NCBI GenBank assembly: GCA_934045905.1
Contig: OW203762.1
Coordinates: 2,604,001-2,668,000, forward strand
Direction: 5' to 3'
Length of the DNA stretch: 64,000 bases
Origin: Leuctra nigra
Taxonomy: Eukaryota > Arthropoda > Insecta > Plecoptera > Leuctridae
Part shown: positions 47,601-55,852 of the stretch, piece by piece
Layout of the letters: every line of letters starts with the position of its first letter
Position numbering within the stretch: position 1 is the first letter of the stretch
Made by a program: the position numbers and the translations under genes
Notes under the pieces: model-generated
What the model was told of the DNA's origin: nothing
The model's input: the letters and a program-made list of their open reading frames with translations, nothing else
Database searches by the model: none

Positions 47601-50292
47601 GGATTGTATCAGATGCACCTAGGATTGTATCAGATCACCTAGGATTGTATCAGATGCACCTAGGATTGTATCAGATGCACCTAGGATTGTATCAGATGCA
47701 CCTAGGATTGTATCAGATGCACCTAGGATTGTATCAGATGCACCTAGGATTGTATCAGATGCACCTAGGATTGTATCAGATGCACCTAGGATTGTATCAG
47801 ATGCACCTAGGATTGTATCAGATGCACCTAGGATTGTATCAGATGCACCTAGGATTGTATCAGATGCACCTAGGATTGTATCAGATGCACCTAGGATTGT
47901 ATCAGATGCACCTAGGATTGTATCAGATGCACCTAGGATTGTATCAGATGCACCTAGGATTCACTCTTCACAATATTCAAATTATAATTCCCTTCAGCGG
48001 CTTTTCATCATAAATCACTTCCTCTTAAACTTTGATCTCCTAAGTTATGATCATTGCCTACATTCTTGCAAACTTTTATACAAAATGTAACCTCTAAATT
48101 TTAAATAATGTGTTCAGAGTTAATTGAATGTAAATGTATGATGAATGTGCAAAAGCATAATAACGGGACGGACACAATCTTGAAATGGCGGAGGAGCTAT
48201 TTATTGGCTATCCTTCAACTTAATGCAACGCCGCCCCTTAAGCGGGCTGAGTAGTGAGCGTGGCCTTGAAGAGTTTTTTAATCGATTTTTATCAATATCT
48301 TTTTCCAGTGTAATTGTTAACAAAATAGGGCTATGGACGTGAATTCAGATCAGTTCAATGAAAATAATTCCATAGCTTGTAATGGTTTATTTGATTTACT
48401 TTGTCCTACAGGTGTTTAGAACCCGAAAATTACAAACTCACTACCAAGCCGTCTTAAGAGTCTACGATACTTGATTAAATCCATGTTTTATGAAGCACAA
48501 AAAGGCGGCCCCTACTTTTTTCTAAACGGCTTTACCGATTGTCTTCAAATTTTCACAGATTATAGATAAATAATAAATCTGTGCCTCTAGTGAGCCAAAA
48601 GTGTAATTTTTTGTTTAGAATTTTCAGGGCAGTGGTGCCAAAAAGACTAATATATTGCCCATGTTAGCACTTCCTCAAAACGAGAAAAAACATTTTTTAT
48701 AATTTTTTTGGATCACTAGAGGCACAGATTTACTCTTTATCTCTATGCTGTTAAATTTTGAAAACAATCGGTCAAGCCGTTAAGAAAAAGTAGGGGTCGC
48801 CTTTTTATGGTTTTTTGTGGTTTTCAATATTTGAATTAAAATAACTTACTTCACAGCAGTATATGCAACATGCAACACACGATTAAATGTCACAAATGTC
48901 ACGTACAACCCAGAGCTAATGCATTTTCATGCATTTCTAAGATTTTTTTCACATCGGAATCGAAATTTTCTGCGAGTCCTGTCGACTCTTAATCATGTTT
49001 CTTGTTCCTCGGTTCAGCAAAGAGTACATCAGAGGAAGAAGGCCGGAAATCCATTTTCATGTTTTTTGTTGCACACTTTTGGAATGATATAATCATGCTC
49101 TATCAATGGCCATTTGACTGATGTCAACAAATACAGTTATATTGAAGTATTCTCTTGCACAATGCCTCATTCACTATTACATACGAGATGAAGACAGAAT
49201 CACTGGTTTATGCGCTCAACTCAAGAATCATTGGGATGGACTTCCGCCGTTCTTCCTCGATATCTATTATGTGTTGGGTAAAAGTGACCGACCAATCAAT
49301 ATTGTTTGCAGGTTTTCGAGATTTGGAAGAAAAGATCCGATGAATTGATGAAGCGCCAAGAACAGAAGAAAGAAAAGAACACGAAGGAAGTGGGAACTAA
49401 AAGAAGAGAGAAGAAAGGACCGCCGTTTGAAGAATGGAAGAGACAGAAAGATTCGGAAAGGAAAGAGAACGCGAGACGAGTTATGTGAGTTGTCCATTTC
49501 TGAAGCAATACAATTCGAACAAAACTGCACTTAATAAGTTCTCACTTATGAAAGATTCAGGAATTATAACAAACATTTTATATGAGTTCCAATAATAAGC
49601 CGAGTTTATTTAAATTTTACGACTAAAATTGAGATAACAGAACAACAAATGATCGACCATGACGCGTATCAGTACAGACGCGTAGGAACTACTTTCATCA
49701 TGGAATGGGAACTGTGACCCGGATTGGGTCGGGGGGGGGGGGGGGGGGGGGGTGCCCAGCCATATTTAAAAATTACGAAGATAATATACTGGGTTATGAT
49801 AATTAAAACCTCGAAACAACTCTAGGATTCTCTCTAGGATACCAGTACTGTGTTAAAATAAATACAACAAACTGCACAATATTTAGCCATATTTAGCCAG
49901 GCAGGGATTATAAAATTGCTGGGGGTCTAAAATGCACAAACTGAATATCAAACAACCCCGAGTTGTTGAATTTTGTCGAATTTAACTTTATTTTTTTATC
50001 CAAATGAATGGCGGATCAGACTGCGAGTGTGTGTGTAATCTGCCCTGCATCAGTAGAATAGTTCATATCATGTCCTGACGAATGCAGTTTATCTCTGAAC
50101 ATGTGCAGGTTGGCGCAGCACGAGGAAGACTCTGCGCGCAAGTCCCGGCAGTCTGACCGCCTCTACGAAGCCGGCCAGGCGTTTGAAGAGTGGCTGGACG
50201 CCGTCGAGGAGCGCCTGAGAGCTGCCCCGGGACCCCGGCGAGGCAGCCAGGGGGCGGCGCCGCCCTGGAGCCCCGGGGGCCCGTTGCCCTGA
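29326..50292 (+). CDS. Coiled-coil protein with repeated (F/Y/H)xxW motifs, CCDC181/CCDC34-like, seven exons
   Basis: Exons 29326-29600, 33866-34212, 38081-38211, 42166-42272, 46263-46446, 49312-49484 and 50109-50292 join in phase to 466 residues. A TAG lies in frame 9 nt before the ATG. The N-terminal half is acidic (about 20-60), then Arg/Pro-rich with a 25-residue internal duplication in exon 2. From 208 on it is a highly charged helix with Trp at 223, 243, 267, 310, 353, 390 and 434, mostly in (F/Y)xxW or HEEW followed by Lys/Arg; four of the six spacings are 37-44. This layout resembles CCDC181 and CCDC34, microtubule-binding proteins of cilia and sperm tails. Function here is inferred from resemblance only; MAP9-like proteins are an alternative. 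Splice junctions of exons 2, 3, 4 and 5 lie on minisatellites. Confidence 0.85.
30180..30325 (-). mobile_element. tRNA-like SINE
   Basis: On the minus strand: GTTGGCTCAGACG (A-box-like), GGGTTCGATGCCCGG (B-box-like), then GACTGAGG and GCAAATGATGGGAGGGTTCC. The tail part recurs in the copies near 33.6 and 50.8 kb. Confidence 0.65.
30511..30532. repeat. Poly-C tract
   Basis: About 21 consecutive C. Similar G or C runs occur at 49731-49752, 25990-26002, 52065-52080 and 55437-55472. Confidence 0.9.
31600..32541 (+). mobile_element. Dispersed 0.9-kb family, copy 3
   Basis: CTAGGAAAACGCTCTGAGTA at the left, GACGCTCGCTTCGCTCGCTC at the right. Followed after 11 bp by copy 4. Confidence 0.78.
32553..33415 (+). 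mobile_element. Dispersed 0.9-kb family, copy 4
   Basis: Same termini and same orientation as copy 3. Ends in a poly-A/CAAAAA-rich segment before GACGCTCGCTTCGCTCGCTC. Confidence 0.78.
33556..33800 (+). mobile_element. tRNA-like SINE
   Basis: TTCGATTCCCGCTACCG (B-box-like) followed by GGGACTGAGG, TTTCCCTCAGTC and CTGGGAGGGTTCC. Ends about 65 bp before exon 2 of the coiled-coil gene. Confidence 0.6.
33866..34212 (+). CDS. Coiled-coil gene exon 2
   Basis: Acceptor GTTGTCCGCAG, donor CTAG|GTGAGT. Contains two copies of PAPRCQSAQGVRRPPH-type sequence in tandem, then SFRRSLRLLGFDPGDFG and LKRSVSLDSLRQND. A SINE lies just upstream of the acceptor. Confidence 0.82.
34202..34643 (+). repeat. About 20-bp array carrying exon 2's 5' splice site, about 22 copies
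   Basis: Unit GGAGTCACTAG|GTGAGGGG: the last 11 exon bases plus the donor and G-rich spacer. Unit length varies from 18 to 22. Variants include CATTAGGTGAGG, CACTCGGTGAGG and CACTAAGTGAGG; the last breaks the AG|GT consensus to AA|GT. Confidence 0.95.
34799..34963. mobile_element. Foldback MITE TAAGGCCCGG
   Basis: ATAAGGCCCGGAATAACCAA at the left pairs with the right end TTGGTTATACCGGCCCTAAG. Resembles 11771-11921 and 52341-52440. Confidence 0.72.
35014..35880 (+). mobile_element. Dispersed 0.9-kb family, copy 5
   Basis: CTAGGAAAACGCTCTGCATA at the left, GACGCTCGCTACGCTCGCTC at the right. 28 bp separate it from copy 6. Confidence 0.78.
35909..36919 (+). mobile_element. Dispersed 0.9-kb family, copy 6
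   Basis: Same ends as copy 5. Includes about 20 A near 36840 just before the terminal CACAGAGAAAGTGCC segment. Confidence 0.78.
37219..37381. mobile_element. Foldback MITE AAGCCCCATTTACACGG
   Basis: 163 bp with about 38-bp near-perfect inverted ends (AAGCCCCATTTACACGGTGC) and a second inner inverted pair around TCACTTTTGCATCTCAAAAG. Confidence 0.85.
38081..38211 (+). CDS. Coiled-coil gene exon 3 (Trp223, Trp243)
   Basis: Acceptor TTTCTCTGGCAG, donor GCAG|GTGAGA. Encodes YEEWYFKKQREARLKR and HEEWSRQAELEQ. Its last 32 bases are the founder of the following array. Confidence 0.87.
38180..38638 (+). repeat. 37-bp array carrying exon 3's 5' splice site, about 14 donor copies
   Basis: Unit AGGAGTGGAGCAAGCAGG, CGGAGTTGGAGCAG|GTGAG: 32 bases of exon 3's end plus five intron bases. 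Shorter 18-19-bp units (three) and one 33-bp unit lack the middle. One copy has GTAAG. Confidence 0.95.
38212..42165 (+). other. Coiled-coil gene intron 3
   Basis: Array of donor copies at the 5' end, about 520 bp of AT-rich sequence, then a 3-kb array of acceptor copies running to exon 4. Most of the intron is minisatellite. Confidence 0.9.
39157..42189 (+). repeat. 74-bp array carrying exon 4's 3' splice site, 41 acceptor copies
   Basis: Unit: GATCTATCAAGAGGCGCC, then GTGATGTGACAAGTGACTTT, GCTTCCAG|ACACGCGTGG and GAGCAGAGGAAAT. Acceptors stand every 74 bp from 39205 to 42165. A few units carry GTGGACAAGCAG, the authentic exon sequence, instead of GTGGAGGAGCAG. A nine-unit (666-bp) block is duplicated (GAGGGGCAGAGGGAATG at about 40400 and 41066). 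Confidence 0.98.
42166..42272 (+). CDS. Coiled-coil gene exon 4 (Trp267)
   Basis: Acceptor TTTGCTTCCAG at the end of a 41-copy array, donor AG|GTACAT. Encodes TRVDKQRKCDEKFSQW and a basic tail. Part of it (GACCAGGAAGAATACGGAGA) recurs at 46138. Confidence 0.87.
42796..46195. mobile_element. 3.4-kb palindromic (foldback) element
   Basis: Outer inverted ends contain GGAGTTTGTTTTCAAAAAGC and CAACATGTC. Inner arms pair over about 1.3 kb, for example GATGCGATTG with CAATCGCATC, and GAGTAACACTTCGTCTAAGC at 43997 with its inverse near 44801. The unpaired centre is about 44067-44754. Each arm has three or four degenerate copies of a roughly 150-bp segment around ACCCGTGGCGGCCATTTT. Remnant reading frames of about 90 codons in each arm are mirror copies, not recognised. 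Confidence 0.85.
46138..46158 (+). pseudogene. 21-bp duplicate of exon 4 sequence
   Basis: Identical to part of exon 4 (42233-42253, beginning GACCAGGAAGAATACGG). Preceded by TTTCT and followed by TAG. Only 105 bp before exon 5. Confidence 0.7.
46263..46446 (+). CDS. Coiled-coil gene exon 5 (Trp310)
   Basis: Acceptor GCTTTGTCAG, chosen because it alone keeps phase with exon 4; donor AAG|GTAAGC. Encodes KIEHAYQMWKREKEKK and a Lys/Glu/Ala helix. Confidence 0.87.
46453..47495 (+). repeat. 77-bp array immediately after exon 5's donor, 13-14 copies
   Basis: Unit contains CAATCTCAGGAGCTTCATGA and CATTGTATCAGATGCACCTA. Starts six bases into the intron, so GT itself is not in the unit. Variants GATTCACTC/GATGCACTC and CACGAG/CATGAG mark blocks of related copies. 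Confidence 0.97.
47496..47962 (+). repeat. 21-bp array derived from the 77-bp unit, about 22 copies
   Basis: Unit ATTGTATCAGATGCACCTAG(G), a segment of the preceding 77-bp unit. One copy lacks two bases (CAGATCACC). Confidence 0.97.
48498..48808. mobile_element. Foldback element with arms of about 120 bp
   Basis: AAAAGGCGGCCCCTACTTTT at the left pairs with the right end GTAGGGGTCGCCTTTTT; AATCTGTGCCTCTAGTGA pairs with its inverse near 48717-48734. Contains the ACGGCTTTACCGATTGTC motif in inverted pairs. Confidence 0.8.
49025..49265. mobile_element. MITE of the CTGTACCTCAGAGG family
   Basis: Left GTACATCAGAGGAAGAAGGC, right ACTTCCGCCGTTCTTCCTCG. The interior holds one copy of the segment that forms the 54-bp array at 26.5 kb. 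Ends 46 bp before exon 6. Confidence 0.68.
49312..49484 (+). CDS. Coiled-coil gene exon 6 (Trp353, Trp390)
   Basis: Acceptor ATTGTTTGCAG, donor AT|GTGAGT. Encodes VFEIWKKRSDELMKRQ and PPFEEWKRQKDSERKE. Confidence 0.88.
49485..50108 (+). other. Coiled-coil gene intron 6
   Basis: AT-rich; contains a run of about 22 G at 49731-49752 and nothing else recognisable. Confidence 0.8.
50109..50292 (+). CDS. Coiled-coil gene exon 7 (Trp434, stop codon)
   Basis: Acceptor CATGTGCAG. Encodes AGQAFEEWLDAVEERLR and a Pro/Gly-rich end; TGA at 50290-50292. Confidence 0.88.
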
Positions 50293-50374
50293 TAATAAGA
50301 CTATATGTACACTATACCTCGTAACGTAACTGAATAACTGTGATTACTTTATGTATCTACTTTGACATTTTCAT

Positions 50375-50380
50375 AATAAA
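50375..50380 (+). terminator. Poly(A) signal of the coiled-coil gene
   Basis: AATAAA 83 nt after the stop codon, with T-rich sequence about 30 nt further on. Confidence 0.7.
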
Positions 50381-50539
50381 CTTGTATGTGAATTTAAACA
50401 TTAAAGTCTTTCTTTTGGAGGAAGCAAAACGAATAATACAATTAAAATGTTCAAGGTAGGATAATTTAATTATATATTAATAATCGTTATATTTTAAATG
50501 ATATATAAAATAATATTTATAACGACGTTTAATATTTGC

Positions 50540-50790
50540 GGAGGTTCTGGGCGAGGAGTTAACAACTCCGGAAATCTGGTGTACACTAGCCTGGAAATCT
50601 TTGGATATCTTTGAAAATCTTCGGAGATCTTGGAAATCTTCGGAGATCTTGATAATCTTGGAAATCCTCGAAAATCATTGACATAAGAAATCTTAGGAAA
50701 TCCAAATCTTATGAAATCTTAGAAATCTTCAGAAATCTTGGAAATCTTTGAAAATCTTGGAAATGAGCTGTACACCAAAACTATTAGTTG
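50540..50790. repeat. GAAATCTT-rich degenerate repeat
   Basis: About 15 imperfect copies of (G)GAAATCTT/GGAGATCTT within 200 bp, bounded by AGTTAACAACT and its inverse AGTTGTTAACC, which suggests an element with its own ends. Confidence 0.6.
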
Positions 50791-50799
50791 TTAACCCCT

Positions 50800-50920
50800 C
50801 GGTTCTGGTTTCGAATCTGTCAGCCGTCCTCCAGACTGAGGTATTCGTGGTTTTCCTCAGTCGAGAGGCAAATGCTGGGAAGGTTCCCTACTAAATACGC
50901 CTAGTCCACTCTTGACTATT
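50800..50920 (+). mobile_element. tRNA-like SINE
   Basis: GGTTTCGAATCTGTCAGCCG followed by AGACTGAGG, TTTTCCTCAGTCG and GCAAATGCTGGGAAGGTTCC, as in the two copies near 30.2 and 33.6 kb. Confidence 0.62.
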
Positions 50921-52340
50921 CATCATCATAATCATTCATCTGTCGCCATTTACTCGAGCTGCAGAACAGTGCCACGTTAGGCACTACACTTGCATTACAT
51001 CAACTTCAAACTAAAATAAAAACGTGCATGACATTTCCACGATTTTGTATGAACGCATTGTAATTACCTAAAGCAAGTCGTTTAGGCTGGAAAGATCACT
51101 GATATTAGGATTTAGTTACGAATAAAATGGTTTTCGAATGATTTGAATGAATGAATATCCTCCTAATTCTGACAATGTGAACAAAGTTCTCGTGGAACGC
51201 GTATCCTATAGACCAAAACAGAAATTCCTGCGCATGCGTGAAGTTGACAATTTTACACCTTGACCCGTGTGACATCTCTAAATCACTGCCTTCTGCATAC
51301 GAAAATTATAATGCAATAAGAAGGCTGCTTTTTAATTTTTGATTGTTGCTTTTTTGTTTTTTTTAAATTTGTCTTTGGCTGTTATAGAATTATTTTAACA
51401 AAGAATATTTTATATAATGTATTGATATCAAGAATAATACTATTTAATTATAGATAGGTGAACTTTGAATTCCATTTATTTAAAATTGTGAATTGAAACT
51501 AAATTGATATTTTTTGTCACCACCGGAACGCACGGAATGGTAAGCAGTTCCAAACCGGATATAGATGGCATTAGTCATTTCTGTTTTGGTCTAATGAAAC
51601 ACTAAGTTCATTAAGATTTTTATTTTATTTTTTTATTTGAACTTCCTGGCACTTTAAGGTCACACCAAAGGTCAAAGTGTACACCAGTGTGTGGAATAAT
51701 TCCGGCTAGCATGAAAGGGTCGCTACCTAATATCTGATGGAAATCTCAATGAAGAATGTTCCACACCGCCGGCCTCTTCTGTTGGCTTGGAAGTGCTCGG
51801 GCGAATACGTCTGAGCTTGGGGTAGGAAACAGCCCTAGGAGATCGATACGCTGCTACGTCACGTCCCCCCCACAGCCACGCTAAACGCTCCGCTAATGAC
51901 ACTGGGGCCAGGATATCTCTCACAGGCGCGTAGACACGCCATAAGTAAGCATAAGTAATTCATCAGCGTCACAGAATCACTTATCATTGCATAACTGCTA
52001 AAAAAACGCCCTGCGGGGCAACAACTGGAGGATTCGGTTGATTCAGTTTGTTCATTTGACAGCCCCCCCTCCCCCCCCCCCTACCCTGGTGTCGCAGTTC
52101 TTCCTACGGGCCTGACATCACATATCATCCTGACTCAACGAAACCAGTTGTTTGGCATGGCTTGATAACGCTCAAAATCTGGTGGGTATAATAATTAAAT
52201 GTTTTGTTTTTACTTCGTTTGTGCAATTAAATTGTGAATGAATTTTAATTTCTTCCTTTTTTTAGTTTTCTTTGATGGCTACTTTCAATTAAATAACACG
52301 GCAATAACTGGGTGATATGAATTCGCGAATTTATCTCCTT
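50921..52340. other. Intergenic, nothing recognised
   Basis: AT-rich sequence on both strands without a supportable exon or element; a C-run lies at about 52065-52080. Confidence 0.55.
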
Positions 52341-52440
52341 TAGGCCCGGTTGTACAATGTCCCGATAAGTAAGATAAAGTTCACTTTTGCTTAAAGTGGA
52401 CTTTGCAGTCTAGATGGCTGTCTGTACAACCGGGCCTTAG
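52341..52440. mobile_element. Foldback MITE TAGGCCCGGTTGTACA
   Basis: 100 bp; TTAGGCCCGGTTGTACA at the left and TGTACAACCGGGCCTTAG at the right. Confidence 0.75.
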
Positions 52441-52507
52441 TTGATTAAAAATTGGGCTTTTGCATAATCACAGAAATAATTCCATACTTTTAAAAATGTC
52501 AACAAAT

Positions 52508-53941
52508 GTCAAGAATGTGAGAGTAGCCAAGGATTGTCAGAGTACACTGAAGAATGTGAGAGTAGCCAAGGATTGTCAGAGTACACTGAAGAATGTGAGA
52601 GTAGCCAAGGATTGTCAGAGTACACTGAAGAATGTGAGAGTAGCCAAGGATTGTCAGAGTACACTGAAGAATGTGAGAGTAGCCAAGGATTGTCAGAGTA
52701 CACTGAAGAATGGGATAGTAGCCAAGGATTGTCAGAGTACACTGAAGAATGTGAGAGTAGCCAAGGATTGTCAGAGTACACTGAAGAATGGAAGAGTAGC
52801 CAAGGATAGTCAGAGTACACTGAAGAATGGGAGAGTAGCCAAGGATTGTCAGAGTACACTGAAGAATGTGAGAGTAGCCAAGGATTGTCAGAGTACACTG
52901 AAGAATGTGAGAGTAGCCAAGGATTGTCAGAGTACACTGAAGAATGTGAGAGTAGCCAAGGATTGTCAGAGTACACTGAAGAATGTGAGAGTAGCCAAGG
53001 ATTGTCAGAGTACACTGAAGAATGGGAGAGTAGCCAAGGATTGTCAGAGTACACTGAAGAATGGGAGAGTAGCCAAGGATTGTCAGAGTACACTGAAGAA
53101 TGGGAGAGTAGCCAAGGATTGTCAGAGTACACTGAAGAATGTGAGAGTAGCCAAGGATTGTCAGAGTACACTGAAGAATGTGAGAGTAGCCAAGGATTGT
53201 CAGAGTACACTGAAGAATGGGAGAGTAGCCAAGGATTGTCAGAGTACACTGAAGAATGTGAGAGTAGCCAAGGATTGTCAGAGTACACTGAAGAATGTGA
53301 GAGTAGCCAAGGATTGTCAGAGTACACTGAAGAATGTGAGAGTAGCCAAGGATTGTCAGAGTACACTGAAGAATGTGAGAGTAGCCAAGGATTGTCAGAG
53401 TACACTGAAGAATGTGAGAGTAGCCAAGGATTGTCAGAGTACACTGAAGAATGTGAGAGTAGCCAAGGATTGTCAGAGTACACTGAAGAATGTGAGAGTA
53501 GCCAAGGATTGTCAGAGTACACTGAAGAATGTGAGAGTAGCCAAGGATTGTCAGAGTACACTGAAGAATGTGAGAGTAGCCAAGGATAGTCAGAGTACAC
53601 TGAAGAATGGGAGAGTAGCCAAGGATTGTCAGAGTACACTGAAGAATGTGAGAGTAGCCAAGGATTGTCAGAGTACACTGAAGAATGGGAGAGTAGCCAA
53701 GGATTGTCAGAGTTCACTGAAGAATGGGAGAGTAGCTAAGGATTGTCAGAGTACACTGAAGAATGTGAGAGTAGCTAAGGATTGTCAGAGTACACTGAAG
53801 AATGGGAGAGTAGCCAAGGATTGTCAGAGTACACTGAAGAATGGGAGAGTAGCCAAGGATTGTCAGAGTACACTGAAGAATGTGAGAGTAGCCAAGGATT
53901 GTCAGAGTACACTGAAGAATGTGAGAGTAGCCAAGGATAGT
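52508..53941. repeat. Minisatellite, 39-bp unit, about 37 copies
   Basis: Unit contains GTCAGAGTACACTGAAGAAT and GAGAGTAGCCAAGGATT. The main variant site is AATGTGAG/AATGGGAG. 39 is a multiple of 3, so open frames run across it on both strands, up to about 535 codons on the plus strand. Low-complexity translation and lack of any flanking gene argue against coding. Confidence 0.97.
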
Positions 53942-54149
53942 TTTCACGGGCGGCAAGATAGCCCCAGCACATGCGGAGCCGGGGCACAGAACCCAGGAAT
54001 ACATTTGGTATGTTTTATCTCGATTCTCAGCTTGAAACAATATTTTTCAAAGTTTTTAGAATCATGAACAAAATATTCAGTTAGAAATCAGCCGAAATAC
54101 ATCACGCTAAATAAAACGAAAAATAAAGATACTTACTTACTTACTTACT

Positions 54150-55020
54150 TACATACTTAAAGGACGCGACTATTATCACCGGTCGGTGAAAATAGCATCA
54201 AAGGCTATTTTCACCGTGTGCACTCTTTTAACTTGTTTATGATGAAGTTTATTTGTACAAATACATTTCGATTTTAAATATCTTGTGTGTTATTGATTAT
54301 TCCCGAGTTAATTGCCTATGCTTTAGAGGCTACCGACAATGACCATGACCGACAAACGGTCATGCCGTTTGTAATATATGACGTCACTTCCGGTTTCATT
54401 TAGTGGTGCCTGCCGCCATTTCCGGTACCGTTAATTTGTTTATTCATTTCACAATTGATTTTTCAAATAAATTGCAGAATGAATACGCAGGAGCTACTTC
54501 AGTTGCAATCGGTACAGGCGTTTTAGATATATGACGTCACTTCCGGTTTCAGGAATGGCGGCCGAGAACACTGCAACCTTGAATTTATAATTTGTACTGT
54601 CTTTGTTACAATGTAAGTTATTTATGTATGTATTTTAAGTATAATTAGTTGAAATAAGTTAAATATTGCGTATTTATGACGTCACTTCTGGTTTAGAAAA
54701 AAAGAAAATAATCATTTTTTTATTGATTCTTTATATAGATGACCATCTAAATCGAACGGCGCTAATTTCGTTCTAATCGGTCCAGACGTTTTTGAGATAT
54801 GACGTCACTTCCGGTTTAAAAATGGCGGCACAAAAAAATAATACGAGGCAAGGTAACATCAGACGCCAAAAGTGCATATGTGGTAAAAATTTCAGGTTGA
54901 TCGGTTCAGCCGTTTAGGCTGTGGCGGTGACAGCAACTTTTTCGGGAATCAGAATCATCAGAATCTGAAGAAGAAGAAGAAAGCGGTGTAATTTCACGAA
55001 TTTCACGGTTCTCTAGTTCG
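54150..55020. repeat. Repeat-derived region with four TGACGTCACTTCCGG-type words
   Basis: TATGACGTCACTTC(C/T)GGTTT at about 54378, 54531, 54676 and 54800, each near ATGGCGGC or a poly-A/T word; ends with AATTTCAGGTTGATCGG. Looks like tandemly degenerate pieces of one element. Confidence 0.6.
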
Positions 55021-55227
55021 AAAACGGCATGACTGATTGTTGTCGCGTGATGTATATGTTGTCAGGTGGGCCATAGCTCAAAATTAAGACATTTCACAAC
55101 AAGGTGAGATTTTCCATTGTTGAGATCCAGTAGGCCGAAAATGCTATGTTGTTGCTTACAGTAAAAGTGTTTGGTCTGCTCCTCAGTTTATATCGGCATT
55201 TACGGTATGTTGAGTGACTGTGAGTGT

Positions 55228-55660
55228 ACGTTACGACTTGGCTGTGTGGAGCGACCGCTCCACTAGATGAGTTATTGTCTCATTGGATAATACCTCTGTT
55301 CAATTAGTTTTGCAAAACTTGGGAAAATTTTGAGAATTCATCCTCATAATGGAGCAAATTTGTGCATTTTTGGATCTCTATATCAACATTTTTGTATATC
55401 TGGGGGTTATATCTGGGAGTGTCAAGATAAAAAGTGGGGGGGGGGGGGTCATTGACCCCCCCCCCCCCCCCTCCTTCCTACGCGCCTGAAAGCAGCCGAG
55501 AACCGACGAAGTTGGTCTCGAATTCAGTTAGGTTACCGAGTTGCAAAATGCGACTACGAAGTCTATACGATTTCGAGACCTGTGTCTCGAATTCAGTTAG
55601 CCTACGTAAATACGCGTACGGTACGACTTGGCTGGGTGGATCGACCGTTCCACTAGATTC
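55228..55660. repeat. Two direct repeats of about 36 bp
   Basis: ACGACTTGGCTG(T/G)GTGGA followed by CGACCG(C/T)TCCACTAGAT at 55230 and 55622. A poly-G/poly-C foldback (55437-55472) lies between them. Confidence 0.65.
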
Positions 55661-55852
55661 ACTTTCCTGGAAATAGGGCAAACGAAACAAAGAAATGTAC
55701 TCTTTTCCGTATTTTCATATTTTTTTTAATGAAATTCAGTTGGATAAGCGGCTTCCTGCCCCCTCCCCTTTGGACGCCTATGACTGACAGGGAGAAGATC
55801 ATTAAGAACCAGCATTAGACACAAACCGACATGCGGAATATTATTTGTACTT

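Larger units (their letters stand above)
46447..49311 (+). other. Coiled-coil gene intron 5
   Basis: Starts with a two-tier minisatellite, then AT-rich sequence with a foldback (48498-48808) and a MITE remnant (49025-49265). Confidence 0.85.

Noticed and set aside
52460..54067. 535-codon and 402-codon open frames on opposite strands
   Set aside because: Products of the 39-bp satellite; no splice context, start context or homology, and both strands are open.
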